Positions 8,400 through 16,953 of a stretch of 64,000 nucleotides of DNA are shown here, one piece after another. Below the pieces are notes generated by a model that was not told the DNA's origin, did no database searches, and saw only the letters and a list, made by a program, of their open reading frames with translations. Both the position numbers and the translations under genes were made by a program. The stretch comes from Paenibacillus periandrae (GTDB taxonomy: Bacteria; Bacillota; Bacilli; Paenibacillales; NBRC-103111), in assembly GCF_022458865.1 (NCBI RefSeq), contig NZ_JAJNMU010000024.1, positions 1 through 64,000 of the forward strand. The letters run 5' to 3'. Each line of letters begins with the position of its first letter. The first letter of the stretch is position 1.

Positions 8400-9227
8400 C
8401 TATAGCTCCAATTTCTCATACGGGTCCAGCCGATCTCGCAGCCCTTCGCCAATTAAGTTAAAAGCCAACACCGTAAGCACGATAAAGAAAACGGGCCCTA
8501 TCAGTATATGCGGAGCTTGCAAAAAATGAACGCGCCCATCAGCCAACATGCTGCCCCATTCAGGAGTTGGCGGTTGTGAGCCGAGTCCAAGGAATGAAAG
8601 AGCTGCAATGGATAAAATCAAGCTGCCTAATTCAAAAGTAGCCAATATGAGTACTGGACTGATCGCTTTTGGCAGTAATTCCCGGAAAATAATGATGCTG
8701 CTGGGGGCTCCGAGTACTTGTGCTGCAGCAAAGGAGGTTTCATTCTTCGCATGCAAAACAACACTGCGAGTCAAACGCGCAAAGGAGACCCACCATACCG
8801 ATACAACAGCAAGCAGAAGATGAACAAGGCTTGTACCGAATAAAGCGGCAATAACCATGGCAAGCACCATAAAGGGAAAGGCTAACAGCACATCAATCAA
8901 CCGCATCAGAATGATATCCAGAATAGAGCCATGGTACATGCCAGCCACTACGCCTACCAAAAGTCCGATCAAAAGAGCTGTACATAGAGCAAAAACCGAC
9001 GAGATCAAGGTGGTTTTTCCTCCGTAAAGAGTTCGCGAGAAGACATCCCGGCCAAAGCGGTCCGTGCCCATAGGGTGCTGGAAGCTTGGTTTGTCCAGAC
9101 GCTCAGCTGCATTCTGCTTCAAGGGATCATAAGGGGTAAATAATGGCGCACCCATAATGAGTACAGCCAATATACATAGAATAACGACTCCTACAATCAG
9201 GCTGATCGGTTTCGTCGAGCTAGGCAT
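8400..9227 (-). CDS. ABC transporter permease, OppC/NikC/CntC family
   Basis: A 275-residue permease with an N-terminal membrane anchor, the OppC_N signature around GTDRFGRDVFSRTLYG (about residues 54-70) and the binding-protein-dependent EAA-type loop. It overlaps the preceding permease gene by 8 bp (9220-9227), and the start has a GAGGGAG site inside that gene, implying translational coupling. Second permease of the dipeptide/nickel/opine importer. Confidence 0.9.
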   Translation of the reverse strand: MPSSTKPISLIVGVVILCILAVLIMGAPLFTPYDPLKQNAAERLDKPSFQHPMGTDRFGRDVFSRTLYGGKTTLISSVFALCTALLIGLLVGVVAGMYHGSILDIILMRLIDVLLAFPFMVLAMVIAALFGTSLVHLLLAVVSVWWVSFARLTRSVVLHAKNETSFAAAQVLGAPSSIIIFRELLPKAISPVLILATFELGSLILSIAALSFLGLGSQPPTPEWGSMLADGRVHFLQAPHILIGPVFFIVLTVLAFNLIGEGLRDRLDPYEKLEL

Positions 9228-10191
9228 ATTTTTCAGCTCCCTCTTTCCCTTGATGATGGATTCGAGGATCTACAAGCGCATACACGACATCAACGAATAA
9301 ATGAATGAGCACCACTAACAAAACCATAACAAAAGCATAGCCTTGAATGACTGGATAATCCTTAAGCAAAATACTGTCCAAGGCATATTTTCCAAGTCCA
9401 GGCCACGAAAATATGCTTTCGATGACGACGGCACCACTAATCAATGCTGTAAAGGAAAGGGCCACCATTGTGATGACTGGAAGCAGCGCATTTCTTAATG
9501 CATGCTTGACAACCCGTCTTTGATCCAATCCTCTTGAAAGGGCTGATAGTACATAGATCTGGCCGAACTCAGACAGCATATTGGCTCTCATAATTCGAAT
9601 TAATTGCGGAGCGCCAATAAGGCCTAATGTAAGTGCGGGAAGCCATAGCCTTGTCAAGCTGGCTTCACTGCTAATTTCGTATATACCCATCGTCACGGCA
9701 AACAGCGATAATAAGCACAACCCAATGACAAACGCCGGTGTGGAAGCCAGCGCTACGCAGGCAAGTCTGATCATGTTATCGTAAGGCTTACCCGCCTTAA
9801 GAGCGGAGATCGTTCCCAAAAACAGCCCAAGCACAACTTGAATAAACAGAGCGGATACAGAAAGTATGGCAGTTGCAGGAAGTCGATCTGCGATTTCAGC
9901 GCTGACCTGTCTGCCTGTATGAATCGAGGTGCCCAAGTCCCACTGCAGCATGCGCCCAACCCATGCTGTATATTGTACGAGCATGCTCTGATCCAATCCC
10001 AACTGTGCGCGCAGCTGAGAGACCTTCTCATCATAAGCCTGTGTGTGGTTCATGGCAGCCTCTGCAGGATGGCCCAGAAGTATTTCTACAGGATCGCCTG
10101 GAGCCAATCGAATCAAAGCAAAAATAATAAGCGTTGCGCAAAATAACGTAATGAAAGCTTCCAGCATCTTGCGTAAAAATAATGTATACAT
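9220..10191 (-). CDS. ABC transporter permease, OppB/NikB/CntB family
   Basis: About 323 residues; N-terminal segment LIRLAPGDPVEILLG is the conserved beginning of the DppB/NikB family, and GAVVIESIFSWPGLGK near the C-terminus is the family's closing signature. Two ATGs are possible: 10197 is only 1 nt from AGGCGG, while 10191 is 7 nt away, so I prefer 10191. It starts just 11 bp after the binding-protein gene. Confidence 0.9.
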   Translation of the reverse strand: MYTLFLRKMLEAFITLFCATLIIFALIRLAPGDPVEILLGHPAEAAMNHTQAYDEKVSQLRAQLGLDQSMLVQYTAWVGRMLQWDLGTSIHTGRQVSAEIADRLPATAILSVSALFIQVVLGLFLGTISALKAGKPYDNMIRLACVALASTPAFVIGLCLLSLFAVTMGIYEISSEASLTRLWLPALTLGLIGAPQLIRIMRANMLSEFGQIYVLSALSRGLDQRRVVKHALRNALLPVITMVALSFTALISGAVVIESIFSWPGLGKYALDSILLKDYPVIQGYAFVMVLLVVLIHLFVDVVYALVDPRIHHQGKEGAEKYA

Positions 10192-10202
10192 AGCCATACC
10201 GC

Positions 10203-11756
10203 CTATTTCGAGCTTAATGACAGGTTGGCATTCACTACATTCTCGAATTGTCTAAAGTGATCCTCAAAGCCATGTAGCGTTTGGCTAACCGCAGTAATTT
10301 GCGGACGCGGAAATAAGCTAATAACAGGCGCTTGCTGCGCGACCCTCTCATTGATCTTAAGAGCCAACTCATGGCGTGCTGCCGTGTCAGACGCTTCTCC
10401 CAATTGTGCGAGCCATGTATTTGTTTCTTCATCATTATAGCCGCCGAAATTAGCGCTTCCTCCAGGCGCATATTGACCGGTCAACAAAGTAAGCTCATCC
10501 CCGAACGTATTCCATGCTTCAATCGATGCATCCCAATCCCCGGATTTACGTGCCGTTTGGATCAAGCTGTAATCACCATGCTGCACCTCCGCCTTGACAC
10601 CGATACGGGTCCATTGGTTTTGCAGAGCTTCTCCTAATGCTTTGTCGCCACCCCAGGTCATCAAGCGCAAGGTTAAGAGATTGCCATCCTTGGATCTGAT
10701 GCCATCGGGTCCTTTTTTCCATCCTGCCTCCTCCAATAGCTGCGCAGCTTTGTCCAGATCAAACTTGGTGTACACAGTATTTCGTGCTTTTTCAAATGCA
10801 GGGTTGGAGCTTAACCATGTCGTAATCGGAACACTTTGGCCTTCCGCTGCAAGCACAACCAATTCGTTCCGATCCAGGGCCCACGACAATGCCTGCCTGA
10901 CTCTAACATCCTTCAGCTGAGGCTTGCTCAGATTCATATAAATCGTTTGCGTATTGGCCGCCGGAGTCGCCGATAGCTTTATCTCTTTATTCCCTTTGAA
11001 TTGGGTCATACTCGTTGTCGGAATATTTAACACCACCTGGCTGTGTCCACTCAATGCGGAAAGCACCCTTGTCTGCTCATCGCTGATTTCTTCGTACACG
11101 ATTTTTGGAATGATAGGGCTCTTGCCCCAATAGTTACCGTTAGCTTCCAGCACCATTTTCTGTTTGGGGATAAATTCAACCACTTTATACATACCGGAAA
11201 GATCCATCGTATCCACAGCATCATGTTTGGCATCTGCATTGTGAATAATTGTCTGGTAGTAAGAAAGGTTTAGCGGCACCTGCAGGTGGCTGCGCTTGGT
11301 TTTGACACGTATTGTGTAATCGTCCGTCTTCGTAAAGGTAAGCTCATCAAGAAAAGGCTTCGTTTGCAGATCAAGAGATCTTGATCGCTCTAGTGAGGCA
11401 ATCACAGCCGAAGCGTCAATCGCTTTACCACTCCAAAAGCGAGCTTTAGGTTTTAATTTAATCTCCCATGTAGTCGGATCGATCTCTGCTGCACTTTCTG
11501 CAAGCGAGGGTTCGACTTCACCCTTGGCAGTGACTTTAAAAAGTGCTTCCCCTGCTCCGATGTTTCTTAAATAGCTTGAGGTAAGCGGTTTGACCGGATC
11601 CAGGCTTGCTGCAATTTCTTGACCGGCTACAACCAATTCTTGTTTCGTCGGTTGATTAGTCCCGTTCGTGCTGGTTGCCGTTGCAGCTTTATTGTCATTG
11701 CACCCCATTACTGTTATGAGTGCACTTAATACAATGATGGATAATAACTTTTTCAT
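10203..11756 (-). CDS. Extracellular substrate-binding lipoprotein, SBP family 5 (NikA/CntA-like)
   Basis: About 517 residues. A signal peptide with lipobox VMGC at about residue 18 gives a membrane-anchored binding protein. The body is SBP_bac_5, the family that binds peptides, nickel complexes and opine metallophores. I start at ATG 11756, 5 nt after GGAGG, rather than the in-frame ATG four codons upstream. It is the first transport gene, directly after the methyltransferase, as expected if the imported ligand is what the upstream enzymes make. Ligand identity is inference. Confidence 0.85.
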   Translation of the reverse strand: MKKLLSIIVLSALITVMGCNDNKAATATSTNGTNQPTKQELVVAGQEIAASLDPVKPLTSSYLRNIGAGEALFKVTAKGEVEPSLAESAAEIDPTTWEIKLKPKARFWSGKAIDASAVIASLERSRSLDLQTKPFLDELTFTKTDDYTIRVKTKRSHLQVPLNLSYYQTIIHNADAKHDAVDTMDLSGMYKVVEFIPKQKMVLEANGNYWGKSPIIPKIVYEEISDEQTRVLSALSGHSQVVLNIPTTSMTQFKGNKEIKLSATPAANTQTIYMNLSKPQLKDVRVRQALSWALDRNELVVLAAEGQSVPITTWLSSNPAFEKARNTVYTKFDLDKAAQLLEEAGWKKGPDGIRSKDGNLLTLRLMTWGGDKALGEALQNQWTRIGVKAEVQHGDYSLIQTARKSGDWDASIEAWNTFGDELTLLTGQYAPGGSANFGGYNDEETNTWLAQLGEASDTAARHELALKINERVAQQAPVISLFPRPQITAVSQTLHGFEDHFRQFENVVNANLSLSSK

Positions 11757-11836
11757 AATGGCCTCCACTCCACAGTTATGCAGATAAATGATTTGAATGT
11801 ATTTGCTTTATTGTTTGCTGTTATATCGCTTTCTTT

Positions 11837-12634
11837 CTAGATCGCTTGTGCAATGATCTGCATACGTCTTCCCAGCATGTCCTGACTGTAGATTAAAGGG
11901 CGATCCCCCTCATATTTGTTCACATGAGGTGCCGGTTGATCAAAAAGCTGCAGAACGCGGAAGCCGCTTGAAGTCAGATAGTGTACAAGCTCCTGCGGGA
12001 ATAAGAGTCGATGTCTTAAGTGCTCAACAATGGGTTTAAATCCCGTAACCGTCCAGCAATAGTCGCGATCCAGCATTTGATTGGCCAGATCAATACGAAA
12101 GCGTGTTTGAAGCGTGATAACAGCGTCATGAACCTTTCTCTGCTCAACCAGCTCCTCGGTTAACCACCGCTGTCCCTCCGGGGTCAGGAAGAAGGCGGCA
12201 TTTCGCATGTCAAGATAGAGAAGTCCCCCTGTATGCAGATGTTTACGAAAACAATGCAAGCTCGCAAGCACATCTTCATTACTGAAGTTGTACAAAAACG
12301 TACTTCCCACACAATAAAGGGCGTCAAACTGCTGCTGTAACGAAAAGTTGGACTGATCCCCGTATACAAATGACATTTGAGGATAATGCTCTTTAGCCCA
12401 TGAAAGCATTTCTTCTGAATTATCCAGGCCAACAGCCTCGTATCCGGCACGATTCAGATAGGCAACCTCTCGCCCGGGCCCAGCTCCGATATCCAGTACC
12501 TTCTTCCCGGCCTTATATTCGATTAATAGCTTATGTATGAATTGCGCCATACTTTGGTCATGATCTCCGTTAAATGCCAAATAGAGGGAAGGATTCGTAT
12601 GCAGGAAGTTATCCGTATTTAATTTAATATTCAT
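11837..12634 (-). CDS. Class I SAM-dependent methyltransferase
   Basis: About 265 residues with the SAM-binding glycine motif VLDIGAGPGREV (about residues 45-56), the acidic strand-2 residue in AVGLDNSEEM and a post-motif LYCVGSTF. I place the start at ATG 12634, overlapping the end of the DUF364 gene by 11 bp; the longer frame to 12721 lies wholly inside that gene and lacks homology to the fold. Methyl acceptor unknown. In this operon it could methylate an amine or carboxylate of the product. Confidence 0.85.
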   Translation of the reverse strand: MNIKLNTDNFLHTNPSLYLAFNGDHDQSMAQFIHKLLIEYKAGKKVLDIGAGPGREVAYLNRAGYEAVGLDNSEEMLSWAKEHYPQMSFVYGDQSNFSLQQQFDALYCVGSTFLYNFSNEDVLASLHCFRKHLHTGGLLYLDMRNAAFFLTPEGQRWLTEELVEQRKVHDAVITLQTRFRIDLANQMLDRDYCWTVTGFKPIVEHLRHRLLFPQELVHYLTSSGFRVLQLFDQPAPHVNKYEGDRPLIYSQDMLGRRMQIIAQAI

Positions 12635-13472
12635 TGACGTCTTTCTTCTCCTGTCTGCTTGTGTAGCCATAGAGTTGTGAAGCACCGGCGCTAAACTGCG
12701 TGAAGGGAAAGGGCTCGGCAATCAGCGCAGTCACGCCTTTGTTCATAAATTGAGCCACAACAGCACTTCCCGTTTGTGCATAGATGATCAGGGGAATCCG
12801 TCTTTCTCTGACGCGCTCCAGAATACGGTCAAACGTCCCATTGCCCAAAGTCATGGCCGTGCAAATCACACTGTCGGCATGATCCAGCACTTTGTCCATA
12901 TCCTTTTCCACGGCTTCTCCCGACTGTGTTTCTTTAAGCTGCAAATCGCAAGGCAAACAAACTCCCCCGCGTTGTTGGATGGCCTCCACCAAAGGATTGA
13001 CCACACCAATAAGAGCCACTTTGTGAAAGGCTTGGATGTCAGCCATATTTGCGATAAGAGCATCGCGCAGCTTCGCTTTTTGAATAGGTGTTCCCGCAGG
13101 AATATCAAAAACTTGAGTACTCTGGTTGAGGTGCGGATACACGACACCAAGATATGCATCCATCGCCGCGATTTGCACGGGAAGTCTCTCATCTCGTATG
13201 ACAGTATCGAGGGATAACCCTGAGAATTGGGCTGCAGCTTCCATATTCAATTGTTCAGCTGTATGCGAGCACGCTCCAAAATAACCTTCCACTCTTAGCA
13301 GCAAATAATAATTGTGGTATTTGATCCTCGACGAAGGAAACTGAGTGGTCTGGTATATGCTGGATGAGCCTGTAACCGGCAAGGTATCCGGCTTTGGTCC
13401 CAGCTTGCCTGCTAAAATAGCTTCTCGCAAATCGTTCACTGTGTACGGAGCATTCATGTTCATTCGTTTCAT
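12624..13472 (-). CDS. DUF364-like Rossmann protein (putative heavy-metal chelation family)
   Basis: A 282-residue protein whose second half (KVALIGVVNPLVEAI, DHADSVICTAMTLGNGTFDRIL, then LIIYAQTGSAV) matches the Rossmann-like DUF364 family, annotated as putative heavy-metal chelation, preceded by a DUF4213-like N-terminal part. No enzyme activity is established for the family as far as I know. It overlaps the ATP-grasp gene by 4 bp (ATGA) and the methyltransferase by 11 bp, so the three are translationally coupled and are likely to act on one compound. The family's metal link fits the nickel/opine-type importer downstream. Confidence 0.7.
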   Translation of the reverse strand: MKRMNMNAPYTVNDLREAILAGKLGPKPDTLPVTGSSSIYQTTQFPSSRIKYHNYYLLLRVEGYFGACSHTAEQLNMEAAAQFSGLSLDTVIRDERLPVQIAAMDAYLGVVYPHLNQSTQVFDIPAGTPIQKAKLRDALIANMADIQAFHKVALIGVVNPLVEAIQQRGGVCLPCDLQLKETQSGEAVEKDMDKVLDHADSVICTAMTLGNGTFDRILERVRERRIPLIIYAQTGSAVVAQFMNKGVTALIAEPFPFTQFSAGASQLYGYTSRQEKKDVNEY

Positions 13473-14722
13473 TCCCCTTTACTGTCAAAGCTCAAAATTA
13501 TTCGTTTGAGCGCTTCTTCTCCATACAATCTGGCGTTAAAGCCCTCCGTATCCTGCGTGATCACGTGCCCCAAATAGCAGGCATTATCGATCGGAGCTTC
13601 TATAAATTTGCCAATACAATTTTCGATCCTATAGCGAACCATATGCACATCGGACTCCAATGATTCAATCCCTTGAATATGAGTTATCGTGCCACTTTGG
13701 GAAGGAACGAGAAACAGGGCCGCTGCACTGGCAACACCACTATCTTTTATTGTGAGAACAGGCTTTAAGCCTAAAGAGAGTTCAACAAAGGCCTGGAGCA
13801 AATCGATACCTGTGACCCGTTGGATGAGTTCTACGATGTAATTACCTGCTGTTCTTGGATTGATTTCAACGATCCGCGGGCCCTCTGCCGTAAGCTTCAC
13901 CTCCGTATGGGCAACTCCATGATCAAAGCCTACAGCTTGCAATGCTTCCTGAACAAACTGCTTTATCTCCGAATGTGTTTCATCATTCAGCTGGGCGGGG
14001 AACATATGGCCATTTTCGATAAAATAAGGAGTACCAGTAATCGATTTATCCGTAATGCCCAACACCGTAGTCTCGCCATTATAGGAGACGCTCTCTACAC
14101 TAACCTCCTCACCTCTCATATACGCCTCAAGGAGATAAGTGCACTCTCTTTCCTGATCTCTAAAATTGAGCGGGAATGCTTCGAGTGCATTGTAAGCGTC
14201 TTGTAATTCCTTTCCATTTTGAATAAGGCTCACAAATGCACTGGATGCAAGATCTACTGGCTTCAGAACTAATGGATAGCCAATTGCAGCTGCAGCCTGA
14301 TCCACCTCTGCCCAACTATGTGCGAGTCGATAGTTTGGATTTGCAAGTCCAGCTCGGTCGAGCGCCTGACGCATAAGATGTTTTTGTCGTACGGTCTTCA
14401 CTTTGTCTGGGAAAGGAGATGGCAGCTTAAAGGCTTTGGCTACTTCTCTCACAACCTCGATGTAATAATCGCAGACCGTAATGACACCGTCAAAACGATA
14501 AGGCCGCAGGAATTCAATTAAGCCAGGAATATCATTCGTTTCGGTAATGAGAACGGATTCCGCATACTTGAGTACTGGATGTTTCTCTGTACTGAGAGCA
14601 CTTTGGTAATGCTCAGGCTTGCGAGTTACAAAGGTATATGTGTGCCCCAGCGACTTCAAAAGTGGTGGCAGCAGGTTGCCGCTCGCTCCTACCCAACTCT
14701 CAATCATCAAAATATGTGCCAA
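13469..14722 (-). CDS. ATP-grasp carboxylate-amine ligase
   Basis: A 417-residue ATP-grasp protein. YPLVLKPVDLASSAFV (about residues 150-165) carries the ATP-binding lysine; PRIVEINPRTAG (about residue 285) is the metal-binding E-x-N-x-R motif. The pre-grasp N-terminal domain (residues 1-110) resembles those of amino-acid ligases such as BacD and carnosine synthase-type enzymes. It probably joins a carboxylate to an amine. First gene of the ten-gene operon; start is TTG, placed by AAAGGAGAGG 6 nt upstream. Substrates cannot be told from sequence. Confidence 0.8.
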   Translation of the reverse strand: MAHILMIESWVGASGNLLPPLLKSLGHTYTFVTRKPEHYQSALSTEKHPVLKYAESVLITETNDIPGLIEFLRPYRFDGVITVCDYYIEVVREVAKAFKLPSPFPDKVKTVRQKHLMRQALDRAGLANPNYRLAHSWAEVDQAAAAIGYPLVLKPVDLASSAFVSLIQNGKELQDAYNALEAFPLNFRDQERECTYLLEAYMRGEEVSVESVSYNGETTVLGITDKSITGTPYFIENGHMFPAQLNDETHSEIKQFVQEALQAVGFDHGVAHTEVKLTAEGPRIVEINPRTAGNYIVELIQRVTGIDLLQAFVELSLGLKPVLTIKDSGVASAAALFLVPSQSGTITHIQGIESLESDVHMVRYRIENCIGKFIEAPIDNACYLGHVITQDTEGFNARLYGEEALKRIILSFDSKGE

Positions 14723-14763
14723 AAAAACCTCTCCTTTTATTCGTAAAATTTACTATTATAATC

Positions 14764-14778
14764 AATGTACTATACATT
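14764..14778. promoter_or_regulatory. 15-bp palindrome, probable TetR operator
   Basis: AATGTA-CTA-TACATT, perfect over 6+6 bp, in the 166-bp gap between the ATP-grasp gene and the divergent TetR gene. Length and position suit a TetR dimer. Binding is inferred, not shown. Confidence 0.55.
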
Positions 14779-14793
14779 ATTATCCAGTGTCAA
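14764..14793 (-). promoter_or_regulatory. Promoter of the metallophore-type operon, overlapping a palindrome
   Basis: Leftward -35 TTGACA (14788-14793) with an 18-bp spacer to TACATT (14764-14769). The -10 region is one arm of a perfect 15-bp palindrome AATGTA-CTA-TACATT (14764-14778). A second possible -10, TATAAT at 14755-14760, lacks a good -35. A protein bound at the palindrome would block the promoter; the divergent TetR is the obvious candidate. Confidence 0.6.
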
Positions 14794-14838
14794 TCATGGG
14801 TAACAAAATAATTGCCATTGTTGATTTCAAAATAATTC

Positions 14839-14867
14839 TTTACTGATCGTTCCCGTAATGATATGAT
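14839..14867 (+). promoter_or_regulatory. Promoter of the divergent TetR gene
   Basis: TTTACT (14839-14844) and TATGAT (14862-14867) with a 17-bp spacer; the TetR start codon is 22 bp downstream with GGAGGGG between. Confidence 0.6.
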
Positions 14868-14888
14868 GTTTTTCGGAGGGGGATATGA

Positions 14889-15467
14889 ATGGCGCGAAGT
14901 AAAGAATACGACGAGATTGAGGTACTTCACAAGGCAATGCAGCTCTTTTGGGAACAGGGCTACGAAAAAACCTCGATGTCTGATCTTGTCGAACATATGG
15001 GAATTCATAGAAGAAGTATATACGACACCTTCAGCGACAAGCATACCTTGTTTCTCAAAGCTTTGAATCGTTACGGTGAAATCATGGGTAAGGACCTTGA
15101 AAGAAGAATAAAACAAGCTGAATCGGCTGCCCAGGCTCTACATTATATTTTTGAGTTTACTATTGATAAAAATGAGAACACCCCTCTCGGCTGCCTGTTT
15201 GTTACAGCAGCGGTTGAACTGGCGACACATGATGCCGATGCAGATTCGATCGCAACTAAGGGCTTTGCCAATGAAGAGCAGCTGCTCACAGATATTATTC
15301 AGTGGGGACAGCATAACGGCGAATTTGCGTCTGATTGTGATGCCAAAGAGCTGGCGGAATCCTTGCAAAATACGCTTTTAGGGCTGAGAGTTAAGTCACG
15401 TACATCGATAAGCAAAGAAAAGCTGTATCGTATAGCCAATGTTTCTATGAAAATTTTAGAAAAGTAA
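14889..15467 (+). CDS. TetR/AcrR family transcriptional regulator
   Basis: A 192-residue regulator of normal TetR size. N-terminal helix-turn-helix at about residues 10-55 (FWEQGYEKTSMSDLVEHMGI then RRSIYDTFSDKHTLFLKAL). The sequence pattern is close to the AcrR-type regulators that control a neighbouring oxidoreductase. It stands head-to-head with the metallophore-type operon and 113 bp upstream of an SDR gene on the same strand, so it could control either or both. GGAGGGG ribosome-binding site. Confidence 0.9.
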   Translation: MARSKEYDEIEVLHKAMQLFWEQGYEKTSMSDLVEHMGIHRRSIYDTFSDKHTLFLKALNRYGEIMGKDLERRIKQAESAAQALHYIFEFTIDKNENTPLGCLFVTAAVELATHDADADSIATKGFANEEQLLTDIIQWGQHNGEFASDCDAKELAESLQNTLLGLRVKSRTSISKEKLYRIANVSMKILEK

Positions 15468-15493
15468 ACAAATAATTTTTTTTAGACAAAAGA

Positions 15494-15505
15494 GAATGAT
15501 CATTC
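15494..15505. promoter_or_regulatory. 12-bp palindrome upstream of the SDR gene
   Basis: GAATGATCATTC, perfect, in the gap between the TetR and SDR genes; a candidate operator unrelated in sequence to the AATGTA palindrome. Could also be chance in an AT-rich gap. Confidence 0.35.
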
Positions 15506-15580
15506 CCAAAAGAGCTGCATGTTCTTGAGCACAATATCCCCCAATCACATAATTAGTAATCAAAAGGAGAGAATAATAAA

Positions 15581-16345
15581 ATGACAAAAGCACAGGATTT
15601 AACCGGAAAAGTGGCATTGGTAACTGGCGGAACAAGGGGAATTGGGTTGGAGACTGTTCGTGGTCTGGCTCAATTAGGAGCAACGGTAGTGATTGGTGCT
15701 CGTGATGCCAATAAAGCTATTGAAGTCGCTGGACAATTGAAACAAGATGGCCTGAAGGTTGAAAGTATTAAAATCGATGTGAATGTTCATGAAGATCATG
15801 TGGCTGCTTATAAATATCTCGATGAGAACTATGGTAAGCTGGATATTCTGATTAACAATGCCGGAATTATGCTGGATCAAGAAAATGTGTCCATCGACGT
15901 TGTTAACAGAACAAGCACTCTGCCTATAAAGATATTGCGGGATACATTTGATGCCAATTTCTTTGCTCAAGTTGAGCTGACACAAATTCTTTTACCTCTG
16001 ATTCGCAAATCTGCTGCTGGACGTATTGTCAACTTATCGAGCATACTGGGGTCACTCACCCTTCATTCAGATCCTAACTCATTTATTTATTCCGTTAAAA
16101 CGTTTGCTTATAATGCCTCCAAATCAGCTTTAAACGCCTTCACGGTTCACTTGGCCGAAGAACTCAAAGACACACCTATCAAAGTTAATTCGATTCATCC
16201 CGGTTGGGTTCGCACACGACTCGGTGGCGACAAGGCCCAATATGATGAGGTGGAAGGCAGCCGTTCGAGCATATTGGCCGCAACACTACCTGAGAATGGT
16301 CCAACAGGCGGCTTCTTCCATCTCGAAGATGCGTTGCCTTGGTAA
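15581..16345 (+). CDS. Short-chain dehydrogenase/reductase (SDR)
   Basis: A 254-residue classical SDR: cofactor loop TGGTRGIG (about residues 15-22), structural NNAG (about residue 91), catalytic serine in NLSS and YNASK (Tyr-x-x-x-Lys, about residue 175). The arginine in GARD after strand 2 suggests NADP(H) preference. AAAGGAG ribosome-binding site. Forms a unit with the preceding TetR gene and ends at a strong terminator; substrate unknown. Whether it belongs functionally to the divergent operon is open. Confidence 0.88.
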   Translation: MTKAQDLTGKVALVTGGTRGIGLETVRGLAQLGATVVIGARDANKAIEVAGQLKQDGLKVESIKIDVNVHEDHVAAYKYLDENYGKLDILINNAGIMLDQENVSIDVVNRTSTLPIKILRDTFDANFFAQVELTQILLPLIRKSAAGRIVNLSSILGSLTLHSDPNSFIYSVKTFAYNASKSALNAFTVHLAEELKDTPIKVNSIHPGWVRTRLGGDKAQYDEVEGSRSSILAATLPENGPTGGFFHLEDALPW

Positions 16346-16375
16346 TCCAAACTATTTAAAAGACATTAAAAATCA

Positions 16376-16420
16376 GCTGTCCCTGAGGCCATCAGCCAGA
16401 CCAAGGGACAGCATTTTGTT
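16376..16420 (+). terminator. Rho-independent terminator after the SDR gene
   Basis: Arms GCTGTCCCT (16376-16384) and AGGGACAGC (16404-16412), followed by ATTTTGTTTT. Confidence 0.85.
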
Positions 16421-16545
16421 TTCTTTGTTATCAAAGCTCCAGGCCACTAAGGAACGCTTTATACGCTGAACTGCTTTTAGCGGAAATGTATTTTTCACTG
16501 TCCCCCGGGTCACAGTAGAACTATCAAATTTCTGGAAAATGGGAG

Positions 16546-16953
16546 TTGTGCTCCATTCAGCCAATATTGAATACTCAGGACTACTTGGATATGGACTTGG
16601 AAAAAAATATTCAAACTGTTCAGAACGCATTGGGGAGCAGTCCAGACCTTATTGTAAGAACAATGGTTTTGATCAACGAATGGCCCATCGCTTTGATATA
16701 TATGAATGGATTAACCGATGTCGATATGATTCAATCGGAAATTCTGGGTTCGTTGATCGATCTCAAAAAAATGAAGTCTGAATTCGATCCCAGCCATCAC
16801 GACAGCCCGCTCACTTACCTCAAAGAAAACATTCTCGCGGTTGGTGATATCGGTTCGATTCAAAGATTCAGCTCGATTTTCATGGATTTGTTGTCGGGAG
16901 ATGCCATTCTTTTCATGCATGGTTATACAGATGCATTACGAATCGGTGTCACT
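16546..16953 (+). pseudogene. N-terminal fragment of a GerA-family germination protein
   Basis: About 135 codons clearly related to the soluble N-terminal domain of GerA-type receptors (DLIVRTMVLI, ILAVGDIGSI, LLSGDAILFMHGY, then DALRIGV). An intact GerA protein has about 500 residues; here homology stops abruptly at about 16950, where the sequence passes into an inverted piece of a crp-like gene. No ribosome-binding site and no membrane domain. It is not a copy of the intact gerA at 61742, which differs in sequence. Confidence 0.75.

Noticed and set aside
14845..14867. Zur-box-like half site (CGTAATGAT) near the TetR promoter
   Set aside because: Only one half matches the Bacillus Zur consensus; the other arm does not, so I do not call it.
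15494..15505. GAATGATCATTC as a second TetR operator
   Set aside because: Sequence unlike the palindrome at 14764; could be chance. Kept only as a low-confidence site.
16373..16630. Minus-strand 85-codon frame (reading VTRGTVKNTFPLKAVQRI)
   Set aside because: Runs through the SDR terminator, has no ribosome-binding site, and is not recognisable as a family.
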